Source of the DNA: Asterochloris sp. CNOR1
Lineage: Eukaryota > Chlorophyta > Trebouxiophyceae > Trebouxiales > Trebouxiaceae
Length of the DNA: 64,000 nucleotides
Assembly: GCA_963969365.1 (NCBI GenBank)
Contig: OZ017750.1
Span: 1,860,001 to 1,924,000 of the forward strand
Direction of reading: 5' to 3'
The notes under the pieces are model-generated. The model searched no databases and had not been told where the DNA came from. It saw only the letters and a list, made by a program, of their open reading frames with translations. Of the stretch, positions 45,101-54,775 are shown in pieces. The number at the start of each line of letters is the position of its first letter. Position 1 is the stretch's first letter. A program made the position numbers and the translations under genes.

Positions 45101-45711
45101 CTCCAACACCTTTCGTCGAAGGCCCTCTGCAGCTGCCACTGCGATGAACTCCTTGGGCAGCCGGATGCTGCTGCGCTCAGCCATGGCCTCAGCCTGCGGC
45201 CAGCACACACAGTGCAACTCACGCACAGCTATCCAGCATGGTAGCACTCAATCTGCAGCCAGCCAATGTGGCCCGTATGATACACAGTTGCAAGCATGCT
45301 GCATTGCTGCACTGCTAGCAAGCTCATGTCCATGCAGGCAGCATCCAGCTGGGAGTAGTCAGCTCTGCATCTTGCAGGAGCGGTCATGTGAGGCTGCCGC
45401 CAGAACAGAGCTTTCAGCCTGTGGACCGCAGCCAGCAACCTGGCAGCACATACTGGGCAGTGTGACATCTGCAAATGCACCACATCCCGCAAAGTGGCTT
45501 GTGGAGTGAGAGCAACTCCAGAGCGCAAGGCCGTGCCAGCTGGGCAGGCCCATGGAGGGGCACACTGTAGTTTGTGCATCGTGCTTGCCTCGCGGAGTGA
45601 GAGCAGCTCCACCTCCTCTGGAGGCTCTCTGCCGTCTCCCTGGCCGCCAGAGCCAGGGCTATGGCCTCCACCACCTACAGGCACAGGTAAGAAGAAGTGC
45701 ATCAGGCACAT
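42148..45711 (-). CDS. RETICULATA-related plastid membrane protein (DUF3411)
   Basis: Plastid-envelope family tied in plants to mesophyll and chloroplast development. Minus-strand exons: a Gly/Glu-rich lead (GDGREPPEEVELLSLRE, 45590-45680), AEAMAERSSIRLPKEFIAVA with RRKVLESYLQLQ (45085-45195), GGAISGFFARNVGMLRNRML with HRFLFKLFVEVAIDAG (44635-44750), CATVAEVRKRGSDFWGEFEF with VLVSLLAPIAVLGPHAKSRG (43890-44060), SLSKASLCLAMGAAIGQFLN with PVSRAACWLVKFAEYSLAGI (43088-43315), TGLVWGLFMGVSSNTRYQIV (42415-42640), VAYVSTVIIRFINNVIGGEN with FIDMARWAKIQ, stop 42148-42150. The intron after LSLRE appears to be GC-AG (GAG|GCAAGC ... CAG|GCTGAG). A transit peptide must lie upstream; 45720-45947 holds a possible first exon (MELLQQQESRFPVCW). 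Two introns contain donor-side exon copies. Confidence 0.85.
43594..43613. repeat. Poly-C tract
   Basis: Twenty consecutive C followed by A and a further C-run, in an intron of the DUF3411 gene; in that transcript it is a G-run. It lies about 80 bp from the exon echo at 43697. Confidence 0.9.
43697..43730 (-). repeat. Exon-edge echo of the DUF3411 exon ending at 43890
   Basis: Plus-strand ATGGGCGCCAGCAGGGACAC occurs in the exon (about 43933) and again at about 43705, 222 bp away, in the intron downstream of that exon. On the coding strand both read VSLLAPIAV. The flanks agree for about 30 bp, then diverge. Confidence 0.8.
44409..44560 (-). repeat. Two exon-edge echoes of the DUF3411 exon ending at 44635
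   Basis: The exon end (minus strand CTTCCTGTTCAAGCTGTTTG, peptide RFLFKLFVEVAIDAG, donor GTGGGT) recurs at 44409-44460 as CTTCCTGTGCGAGCTGTTTG (CFLCELFAEVAMEAG) with an intact GTGAGA donor; about 40 of 47 bases agree by hand count. A weaker copy sits between them at 44521-44560 (LLMKVALDAC). Spacing is about 110 bp. All copies are in the intron that follows the exon. Confidence 0.85.
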
Positions 45712-46429
45712 CTATAGCAGGCCGTGACGGCTAGAGCCATCTCCTGCACCTCAACTGCCTGCACAGGCACAACCTCTTCACGCGCTCTTGTGTTCTTCTC
45801 GCAGGTCCTGCTGTGCTCCAGTGGGTGAGAGAAGACCACAAGAGTATGAAGTGGGCTCCAGCTGCTAGAGCCATTGCTGGCCTCTCCGCGGCCTAAGGCA
45901 CACCAGCAGACTGGGAACCTGCTTTCTTGCTGCTGCAGCAACTCCAATTAAAATGTCGCGCTGTGCACCGGCGTGTGTCATGCAGCGCAGCCGGCAGTGA
46001 ACCTGACTTTGTCAGCCTCCAGGCTGACATAGCAGCTCAGCGTGAACTCAGCACCAGCCATCCAGCTGCCGCTGAATGCCTTGATGATGTAGTGACACCA
46101 TTTGGGATTGATACCCAGCCATCCTGTCAGGCACAGAAAGCACGCTGCAACATCAGCTCCCCCAGTAGGTCAAGACTAACCTGCAGCGCTGCCGCCATTG
46201 TCGCCCCCCGTTGCTGAGCACACCAGGCTGTCGTCGTCGTCGCCCTCCTCTAGCCTGTGGCTGGCTGGCCCCTTGGCTGTGCTGAGAGGAGCCACCACCC
46301 ATGACGCATGGTCCTCTGGTCCATCTGTGAGCCCAGGGGTGCCTCTGCTGGCTTGGCACCGTGTCAGCGGGACAGACCAATCAGCCTGCCTACACTGCCG
46401 TGCGGGGACCTGCAAAAGGGGCGGTCAGC

Positions 46430-49074
46430 ATGGGGTTTCATCTTGACATCAACACTGCAGTCTGTATTAGAGGCAAGACTGCGTCTGTGGATGCTGCAGG
46501 GACATCACAAGCCATTGCTGACCTGTATCAGGCGGCATGCGGGGGCAAACTCCTGATGCAGGCAAAGGCGGAGCTGGACTGCTTGCAGCTGGGTTGTATG
46601 GGTTTGCAGCATCGTATTCGGAGCTGCCTGGAGCACCGGGCAGCCTCCAGCTAGCCAGTCAACAGAATTGGTAAAAAATTGGTTTGACTGCCACTTGTCT
46701 GCTGAGGCCGCCGTTTCGAACGAAGTCCAGCATGCACCTGGGGTGGGGCTTCATCCATCGGGACAACCCAGGACCTACTGTAGACTTTAGAACCAGCCTC
46801 TCTCAGGCTGAAGCTCTCCTTCGCAAGTACAAGCAGGTGACATGGGGTCTTTCGGCATTGCTGGGGTCCGGACTTCTGCTTCTGCAAACTGGTGCTTTGC
46901 TTGCAGAGTGCCTCAAATAGTCAGAGGCAAGCACAGATTCCTGCAAAGACCCCATCGAGACCCATTACGCAGAGAGGCACCCGGGATGCCACAGACATAA
47001 CAGCACCTGGCAGGACTCACACTATCAGGCGGGTCATCATGCAATTGATGCACAAGGGCGTTGAAGGCACAAACAGCACTTCAGCCCTCGCTTGTGTGCA
47101 GTGAATTGACGCCACTCGATGGACCGGAGCTTGGCTCGGCCTTGGCTCCATCCACCATATGTCCACAGAGTGTGGCTCAAATTGCCACATTCAGCCAGCG
47201 GCAGCATGGCAGACCCACTCAGGAGGCGGCAGAGTGGAGGGCGGAGCATCAGCTAGCAGCTGCACGAGAGGCTTCCGCCGCCTTTGCTGCAGCGCCTGGC
47301 AGCCGGGTGCACCAGCCTGCCTCTCAGTGGCAGAGCTTCCCTGCCACCTCAGGCCAGTGGGCCCCCACCACCTCAGGCCTGTCCCTGGGAGCACTTGCCC
47401 CGCTGCAATTGTCCACCAAACGGGCAGTCTGGGCCAGTAGCATGCCACCTGTGGCAGCCAGGCCATCCAGCCAGCCAGCTGCACACAGGGTCAGCTACAA
47501 GCCTGCTGATGAGACATCAGAGCACCGTGCTCAAGAGTCGCCATCGTGGGAGCATTGTGAGTCAGGCTCCAGGGTGCAGCAGGCAAGCCAGCAGATCTGC
47601 ATGTACAAGGATGCCTGCGCTGCACTGGGCCTCAACGGCCACCTTACAGTGGCAGCGCTTGGTGCTCTTCTGGCCACTCTCCCTGGCTTCTTCTGCAGGA
47701 GCAGCCTCTGGCCTTCTGCCTGCTGCACACATCACGCTGTCATGCCTTCATGTGGTCATGAACCCATCATGCTTGTCTGGCACTGCAGGTGTAGCTAGCG
47801 ACCACTTGGATCTATCAGTCTGCAGATGACATTGCACTCTTGCTGGTGTCAGGCCTTCACAGCCACCCGTACTTTTGCAGGAGCAGCCCTTGAGACACCC
47901 GCCGGGCGCCTCAGAGGCTTCACTGCAGGAGCTGCAGAGTGCCATCTCAGCCACCAAGGACCTGTATGCTATGCTGGGTGAGGGGCAGGTGGTGCAGCTG
48001 GGCAGCCCAGCCTCCAGCTGGTCAGCCGCAGGCTCAGGCTTCGCAGCCTCCAGCCCGCGCCTGGCCTTCACAGGGCAGCCTCCCAGTCCAGTGACCGCCA
48101 CAGATGTCAGTCGGGGCCGCCAGGAGTGGGTGCGGCAGCCTGCAGGTCTGGCCGATGGAGTTGCCAGCTTGGGCCGCCAGCGTGAGCAGGGCCAGCAGCC
48201 CGCAAGTTCTGCAGATGCCGCAGCTGTCACTGGGAGCCGGCAGGAGCCGGGGCACCAGCCTGCCAGTCTTTTGGCTGAGGCACCTGTCGGCCTAGAGCGC
48301 CAGGACACGAGGCAGCAGCATGCAGATGGCGGCGAACTCCCTGCAGCCTGGGAGGACGCGGCAGCCGCCACCGACAGCCTGTACGCACTGCTGGGAGGGG
48401 GCATTATCGCCCAGGCAGACAGCTCCAGCGATGCTCAGTCACAGGATGACTCGCTGATGGACAGCAAGCTGCCGGCAGAGCCTTTGCTGGACTGTGCAGT
48501 GTCTGTCGAACGGGCAGCAGCCCCAGCGCATCCTGCTCAGCAGTGGGAGCAGTGGGAGGAGCAGGAGCTACATGCAGACCTGCCAGCTCAGCACTCCGTG
48601 GCAGTGCAGGCAGGCACGCCGCATGAAGCCAGCACACAGGTTGCTTTCGATTCTAGCTATCAGCTCCTGTTTGATGCCACAGCACTGCAGCCATGCATTG
48701 TCTCACAGCCAACCCCAACGCAGTCCAGACCACACCCTCTCCAGCAGCTGGGCCTGCTGCAGATTTCGGCAGGCCCCCATGCAGGCAGCACTCAGCAGGC
48801 GTTCAGCAGCACAATTGGTGCAGAGCTACTGGGCAAAGGCAGTGCCAAGCAGTGGCTGCAGGATGTCCAGCTGCAAGACCTATTCAGGTGTGATAGCGTG
48901 AAAACCCCATGTAACGTGAAATTCGTCTTGGGTGTCAGCACTGAGCTCGGACTTCTGACCTGCAGGATGCAACTCGAGTGCATCAGGCATCAGGCAAACA
49001 AGCTGAGGTTCCAGTGCAGCGCAGGGAGCACAGCCCTTGCAAGGTGGGCAAGTGGTCATGTGGCTAGATTATAG
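46430..49074 (+). CDS. Unrecognised low-complexity protein
   Basis: Plus-strand exons can be strung together: MGFHLDINTAVCIRGKTASV with QAIADLYQAACGGKLLMQAK (46430-46600), GPTVDFRTSLSQAEALLRKY (to 46836), SASNSQRQAQIPAKTPSRPI (from 46907), a long Ser/Gln/Ala-rich block (47100-47620, with EAAEWRAEHQLAAAREASAA and ACAALGLNGHLTVAALGALL), and a final long exon from 47881. The last exon is Gln/Ala/Ser-rich and contains the motif ATKDLYAMLGEG near 47957 and again as ATDSLYALLGGG near 48369. It ends at a GTGTGA donor near 48887 or runs on after an intron to a stop at 49074. I recognise no domain. It looks like a disordered scaffold or regulatory protein. Start and end are uncertain. Confidence 0.4.
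47692..47715 (+). repeat. Exon-edge echo upstream of the exon at 47881
   Basis: TTCTGCAGGAGCAGCCTCTG at 47691 matches TTTTGCAGGAGCAGCCCTTG at 47873, the acceptor and first codons of the last large exon. The spacing is 182 bp. A short copy, but it includes the AG and agrees nearly perfectly over 17 bases. Confidence 0.5.
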
Positions 49075-49278
49075 TTCGATTGCTGCAAATGGCTGTAACT
49101 TCATCGTCATGCTGCAGGGCAGCACCCAGTCAGTCACACCATTATGAGTCCTGCTCAGACATCCAGCAGTACATCAAGGCCACGCTTCCCTTTCCTGAGC
49201 TTGCTTGATGGCATCAACCAAATTCATTGCTTTTAGGCAAGGCATTCAAGAATTGCTTTCTATTGATGCTGGCATACA

Positions 49279-52200
49279 TCAGATCCAGTCGCCCTCTTGC
49301 AGCTTGAGAGGCAAGTACACGTGTGTCAGATACTGGAAGCCAAAGGAGCTGAGCGCCTGAATCTCAGCCTTTACTTTGCCATCTACCATGATCTGCAGCT
49401 CCTTGACCCAGTCAGGATTCGCCTTGATGAAGTCCTCCTCTAGCTGCAGCATGTGGAAACATGAGAGTGTGCAGTCCACTGTGCATTTTGCATGCTTGTC
49501 ATGTCACGGGTTTTCGATGAACCTCGGCCAGGGCAGGGTGTGCAGCTCCACAGATACAAATGCTGGGAAGCAGCTCAAGAGCTAGACCTGCTTGTAGCAG
49601 CTGCTTGGCATGCATCTGCCTGACTCACAGCAGCTGTCTGAGTGCCAGAAGCTGTACCTACAGGCAGCACCAACTTACCAGGCGTTTGCCTGTCTTGATA
49701 TCCTCCTCTGTCATGGGCAGCCGGCACTGCTGTGGAATCTTGAAGCGATCCAGGTCAGATGGCCGCACCCCTAGCCATTTGATGTCCGGCGTCGTCAAGT
49801 TGCTGCTGTCGTAGGACATGTTCATGGACCCTGGAGTCAGGGACAATACATATCATTCGCAGATCAACACCGTGCCCCAAGAACAACCAAGTCATGTCAG
49901 CGTCTAGACCAGCATGATACGCTCTACAATGCTCAATGACACTCGGGTGATTGTAGGATGCATGCAGTGACGGCACTTTGTACAGAAAGCACCTGGCTTT
50001 GACGACATGACTGAATGTGTAGGCTGCGTAAGTGCAGCTTGTACAAGTAGCTGTGTGGGTTTACCCTTCATGTAGACTGACAAGATCTTGAGCCCATAGG
50101 GATCAGAGTCTACCAGCGCCAGGACAGGGATGCGCAGCGTATCCTTCAGCTTCTTCAAGAACAACCTGCCAGCATGCAGAAGGCAGTCAGAGGTTTGACA
50201 TCTGCTGCAGCAGGGATGAGAAACAAAGTGCAGCACATTCACAGGCGCAGCTGTTCATTAGCTGCCAGAGACCTTCAGAAGGTATCTTAGAGGTGCACCA
50301 GGCGTGCGCGCATGCAAGATGTATCCCTGTCTCGCTGCACCAAGGGCAAAGCTGGACATAACAAGCCTTGCATGCTGGAAGACACTGCCGCACATGCTCC
50401 CGTCCTCCCAATGGCTCTCATCTGTCTGCCCGTCGTGCTGAATGTTAGCCTTGGAGTGACCCTGCTGCACCCAGGTCTCATTAGCAGCATGGCTGCAGTC
50501 ATGTCCACCTGGTGGCTACGTCAGGCTGCCCTTTGGCTGTCAAGATAATGCAGGGGTAGGTGTTGTAGAAGCGGTCCTCTGCCAGACGCATGAAGGCAGC
50601 GTCCTTCTCCACCAGCAGGATGAACTGGGCATCGCTGCGGATGTCTGCTACCTGGAGCAGGGAACGCTTCTGCTGCAGGGACTGCTGGGGTGTCAGATGT
50701 TGCTGGAGATGTCACTTGATGACATCCTGGCAGCGGGGTGGCTGCCTTGAAGTTCTACTTTGCTGGAAGTGGTTACCGCCACAAGCAAATTGTGTATCAT
50801 GCTGCAGCCTGCTTGAGCAAACCAGAACTCCTTGCTCACCTTGTCCACGTTGGGGGGTACTGCTTTGCCCCCAACACCCATGCGCTGGCAGTCAATCAGG
50901 TCCCCATCCTCCCGGAAGGTAAGCCTGCCCACCACCACACCCTTCTCTGAGGCCACAACTGCAGGGCGACACACTTGGCTATGCTCAGGCTGACAGAAGG
51001 CCTGGAAATTGTCTGTCTGATGCCTTCTCAGCAGCCCAACAAGCACTGCAACTTGTATGGCTGCCTGGTACCTGTTGTGCACTGTGCAGAATGGCATCTG
51101 CAACAGCTGCATTCCGGCGGGGCCCAGCTGCCATGAAAGCCACCAGTGCTGGGCAAGATGTGTGTTGCGACGGGGCGGCCTGGCTCCTCGTGCACTGTGC
51201 AGGAGCCTCACCATGCAGGCTGGACCGGGTGCAGCCCAGCATGCATGCCACGTCATCCAGCGTGCTGTCCGAGTTGCCTTGTTCCTGCAGCGTCACATCA
51301 GCATGGGGCTTGCACAGCTGGCAGCAGCACCCCAATCAGCTGCTACAGCCAGCACCAGGTCAAGCGGGCTGCATGCACAGTCCGCACTCATCAGCCACCC
51401 AGCCTGTCCAGGTAAGCAGTGCTGCAGCACCAGTGCTGAGTGTGGCAGTGCCATGCAGCTGCATCAAGCCTGATGGTCAGCTCACGGGGGACCCCCCAAC
51501 ACCCAGCATGTTCATCAGTGCCAGTGCTGCACCAGGCTGGTGCGCCCCTGACCCCCGAACCCCTGCTTATTGCCTCACTTCAAACAGCTTGACGTCCGTG
51601 TAGAAGAGGTCACGCTTGGTGACATGAATGCGCTTGGAGCACAGCTCGTGTACAAGCTGCAGGATGCGGGTGGTGATGACAGCCTTGCGGCAGGTCGCCG
51701 TGCTGGCGAATGGGCGGTGGGACTTGGAGTCCTTCAGCACGATGCGGTCGAGTTCCTGGACATACAGCTGATTGCCCTTGGCCCGCGAGGGCACCTCATA
51801 GCTAAATCCCTCGCCTGCAGGCCAACGATTGAGCGTGGTGGCAGTGCATGCCTCTACACCCCAGCAGTCTCACGTGGTCGCCACATAGCTGGTTGCCTTG
51901 CCTGCGGCTGGGAATGCATGTGACATCAGCTATGGAGCACAGGTGGAGTGAACCCAGCTCTTGCATGCACAGCTCACTGCCCTTGACACGGGCGGCTCTT
52001 AGCTGAATCCCTTGCCTGCCGCCATCGCAGGCAGGTAAGACCAAAGTGATTGGGCACATCAGCAGGTGCTTGCTTGGTAATCCAGCAGCCTCAGACCAGC
52101 CCAAGACCAGTTGCAGGCAGCTGCAGGTGGCTGGCTTGTCAGAAGCTCTGGGTCTCGAGGCAGGGAATCTTGAGCAGAGGGTGATACAGGTCTGCTCTGC

Positions 52201-52943
52201 ACCATGGTGGCTCAAGAGCATTCAGGCAAGCTTGGGCTTGCCACTCAGAATGGAAACAGCTGCCTGGTAGATGGCAGCCTCCACCTCATCCAGCACGGCG
52301 TCCGCATCCTTGTCCACCACCTGGAGAGGCATGCAAGCATGGATGTGAGCGAGATGAGATCACCTCTGCTGGTTGTGCTGAGCATGGCCCACTTGGCAGT
52401 CCTGCTGCCAACCCACACGAGCAAACCTGTTGCTGGCACCAGCAAGCATGCTGGCACGCAGCTTCTGAAGTCAGCTTTCCGTGAATCATTGGCAATCAAG
52501 CGCAATCTAGCAGGAAATACTGGTACGCTGGGCATGTCTCTGCCAGCTTTTATATGGTCCAGAATGTAGCCTCACCTCCCGGCATTGGCTGGCAAGGGGC
52601 AGATCGGCCAGCGACCTGCATGATCACAACTGTTCACTGCACAAGGGCTGCTTTGTGCAGCAATGACAATGGCATAGACGTCGATCAAGAAGCTTACACT
52701 GAATGGCTGGGCTCCGCTTTCACCAGCACTGCAAGGCGCTTGACCTTCTGCAGCACCTCCTACATGGACAAATGCGCATGTTTCAAGCTCCAGCAGGTCA
52801 AGGTCAAGGTCATGGCCACAGACAGCCCTTGCATGGCACATGTGCAGATCTTCCACCTGGGGAGCCTTTATCCGCTTCTTTGCATCGAGTGCTGCAGCAT
52901 CACCAGCATCGAGTCCTCTCTTCTTGCCGGCCTGCTTGGACAT
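49279..52943 (-). CDS. TOP6A: DNA topoisomerase VI subunit A (SPO11-3/TOP6A)
   Basis: Catalytic subunit of the plant/archaeal-type topoisomerase VI, needed for endoreduplication in plants; related to meiotic SPO11. The start at 52943 gives [20 protein letters not shown] with KKRIK, a basic nuclear tail. Then [51 protein letters not shown] (exon 51579-51814) with [18 protein letters not shown], and [19 protein letters not shown] with the catalytic Tyr in RDLFYTD. After that come [37 protein letters not shown], the Toprim part [20 protein letters not shown] with [10 protein letters not shown], and [20 protein letters not shown] with the metal-binding DSD. The C-terminus is [40 protein letters not shown] and [20 protein letters not shown], stop 49279-49281. 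All key residues are present. An intron holds two decayed copies of one exon's start. Confidence 0.95.
51870..52018 (-). repeat. Two exon-edge echoes of the TOP6A exon at 51814
   Basis: The exon begins (minus) GCGAGGGATTTAGCTATGAG and continues CCAAGGGCAATCAGCTGTAT. About 200 bp upstream in the preceding intron, 51950-52015 reads GCAAGGGATTCAGCTAAGAG, then TCAAGGGCAGTGAGCTGTGC and GAGCTGG. A further copy at 51870-51915 reads CCCAGCCGCAGGCAAGGCAA then CCAGCTATGTG, echoing [11 protein letters not shown] as [11 protein letters not shown]. Confidence 0.8.
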
Positions 52944-53024
52944 CTTGGCGCCTTGTGGAGCACCTAGGTTGAGATGTAGGGTGTTCCAAGAAGGAGTAGT
53001 AGCATGCGATCCGTTTGAGGCTAC
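52944..53024. promoter_or_regulatory. Very short divergent promoter between TOP6A and MPV17
   Basis: Only about 80 bp separate the two start codons. Both 5' UTRs must be short, or transcription of each gene starts inside the other. No TATA box is evident. Confidence 0.6.
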
Positions 53025-54490
53025 ATGGAGGTAGCCAAGCGTGCAGTGTGGCCTCTGACTGCATTTGGGTCGTGGTACGTGAGAACCGCCAAAAAGCATC
53101 CTTTCCCTGTGGCCTTTTTCACTTCAGGCATTAAGACCAGTGCTGCAGACCTCCTCGCACAGAAGGTGAGTATCACAGACCACCCTGCATCCTTCGCCCT
53201 GACATCCTCATGCATTGCATGTATTTGCCGTCTGCAGTCCAGCCAGCTGCTGCCTGTTGACCTGTCAAGTGACCCCATGCCACCCATACCTGCCAATGCT
53301 GCTCAGGTCGTCGAGAGGAGGGAGGACATTGACTGGCGACGGAATGCGACATTCACAGCTTTTGGCTTTGCCTACCTCGGAGGAGTGCAGTACTACCTCT
53401 ACAATGTCAAATTTGTGCAGTGGTGTGGAGGCATCACAGCACATGTGGGGCACATCGGCGTCGCACCCCTCAAAACCTTCCTGGACCAAGCCATCCAGTG
53501 AGTCTGGCTCTGCTCCATCTTGTTGGACTGACTTGCTGCTTTATGCCAGCCTGCCGTATGTTGGTCCTGCTCAGTTTGCTTTCTGCTGCCCAAAGGCTTG
53601 CTGCTTCAATCTCCCCCAAGACTGCTGCAAGCGAACACATTTTTTGCAGCAGAGGCGCTGCTGCTTGCTGCTGTTCAGTGCCGTGGGTGCTCATCAGAGC
53701 GGGCAAAAAGTCATAGCAGTCGTGGCTGTGCTGCCTCTTCCCTCTTGTCCAGGTCCTGGCCTCCATGCGCTTGTTGGCAACGATACTGTTTGCTGGTGCT
53801 GCAGCCACCCGTTCCTTTATTTCCCTACCTTCTTCTTGATGAAGAGCATTGTGGAGCAGTGGCCCCACCCCGTGCAGCATGCCTATGACAAATGGCGTAA
53901 TGAGATCTGGACCTCCTGCAAAGCGCTGTGGATGCTGTGGGTACCTGCGCAGATTGCCAATTTCGCCTTTGTACCACGCTACCTGCGCGTCCCCTTCGGT
54001 GAGGCCTGCTGAGCCAAGATCACAGTCTTGGGGGACGCCATCGCATTGTCACGCCTCTGCTTGTGTTCCGCACTACCTGCACCTCTTATGTGGTGACATC
54101 TAGGATGTTGGGGCTGGCAGTCGGCTGTTCGTCTGTCGCTTTGCCTACTGGCAGGGCGCCCTACATACTGTGTGGTGCTTGCCTGGCAGTGCAACATTTT
54201 GCTGAGCATGCTGGCAAGATGGCTAAAGGTTGCACGCTGATGCTGCAGCCGCTGGCGTGTCTTTTGTGTGGTGTGTCATCTTGAGCACCATGCAAGGCTC
54301 AGCAGATGCCAAGGAAGGGGATGGCCCTCAGGGTCCAGGAGCCAAGCAGCAGCAGTCAGATGCCAGCCATGCTGGATCTGAGCCAGCGCACGGCACACAA
54401 AATTCTAGGGTGCAAGTCCTGGCTGCCAGACCCCAAACAGGGCTGGTGGGCCTGTTGCCATCGCATCACCCAGCACAACTTCTTTTGTAA
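53025..54490 (+). CDS. MPV17/PMP22 family membrane protein
   Basis: Four-helix membrane protein of the peroxisomal or inner mitochondrial/plastid membrane type. Exons keep phase: 53025-53165 (AFGSWYVRTAKKHPFPVAFF, TSGIKTSAADLLAQK), 53307-53497 (VVERREDIDWRRNATFTAFG, YLGGVQYYLYNVKFVQW), 53803-53998 (HHPFLYFPTFFLMKSIVEQW, ALWMLWVPAQIANFAFVPRY) and 54249-54490 (AAGVSFVWCVILSTMQG). The W-x-WP/VPAQ-x-NF-x-FVP-x-x-R signature and the final helix are in place. After it comes a 60-residue polar tail (SADAKEGDGPQGPGAKQQQS...) that is longer than usual and may be partly disordered. The stop codon TAA lies inside TGTAA (54486-54490), the algal polyadenylation hexamer core, probably by chance. Confidence 0.92.
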
Positions 54491-54775
54491 CTTGAAAGGA
54501 CACTGTCCCATCAGTTCAAAAGCCACCCACACGACATTTTATTACAGCCCCCGATGTATACTGTGACCCAGTTAGTGCCCCAGACAGCTCCATGCCCATT
54601 CTTTTCATTGAGTCAAAAACCCTGCTGTTGAACCCAGATGCTGCGTGCAGCTATCTTCCTGCATGGCTTTGAGCTTGGCATTTTGGTGCAAATGCACTTA
54701 TATGGGTTAGATAGAGTCTGCTCATTTCTGAAACTTTGACCTAGCTTGCTTTCTTGGCCAGAGGCTCGTCATGCC

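Noticed and set aside
54306-54566. Second open frame over the MPV17 last exon
   Set aside because: The in-phase frame continues the last membrane helix, so this is a shadow. Its end in a positively charged, Cys-rich run has no family match.
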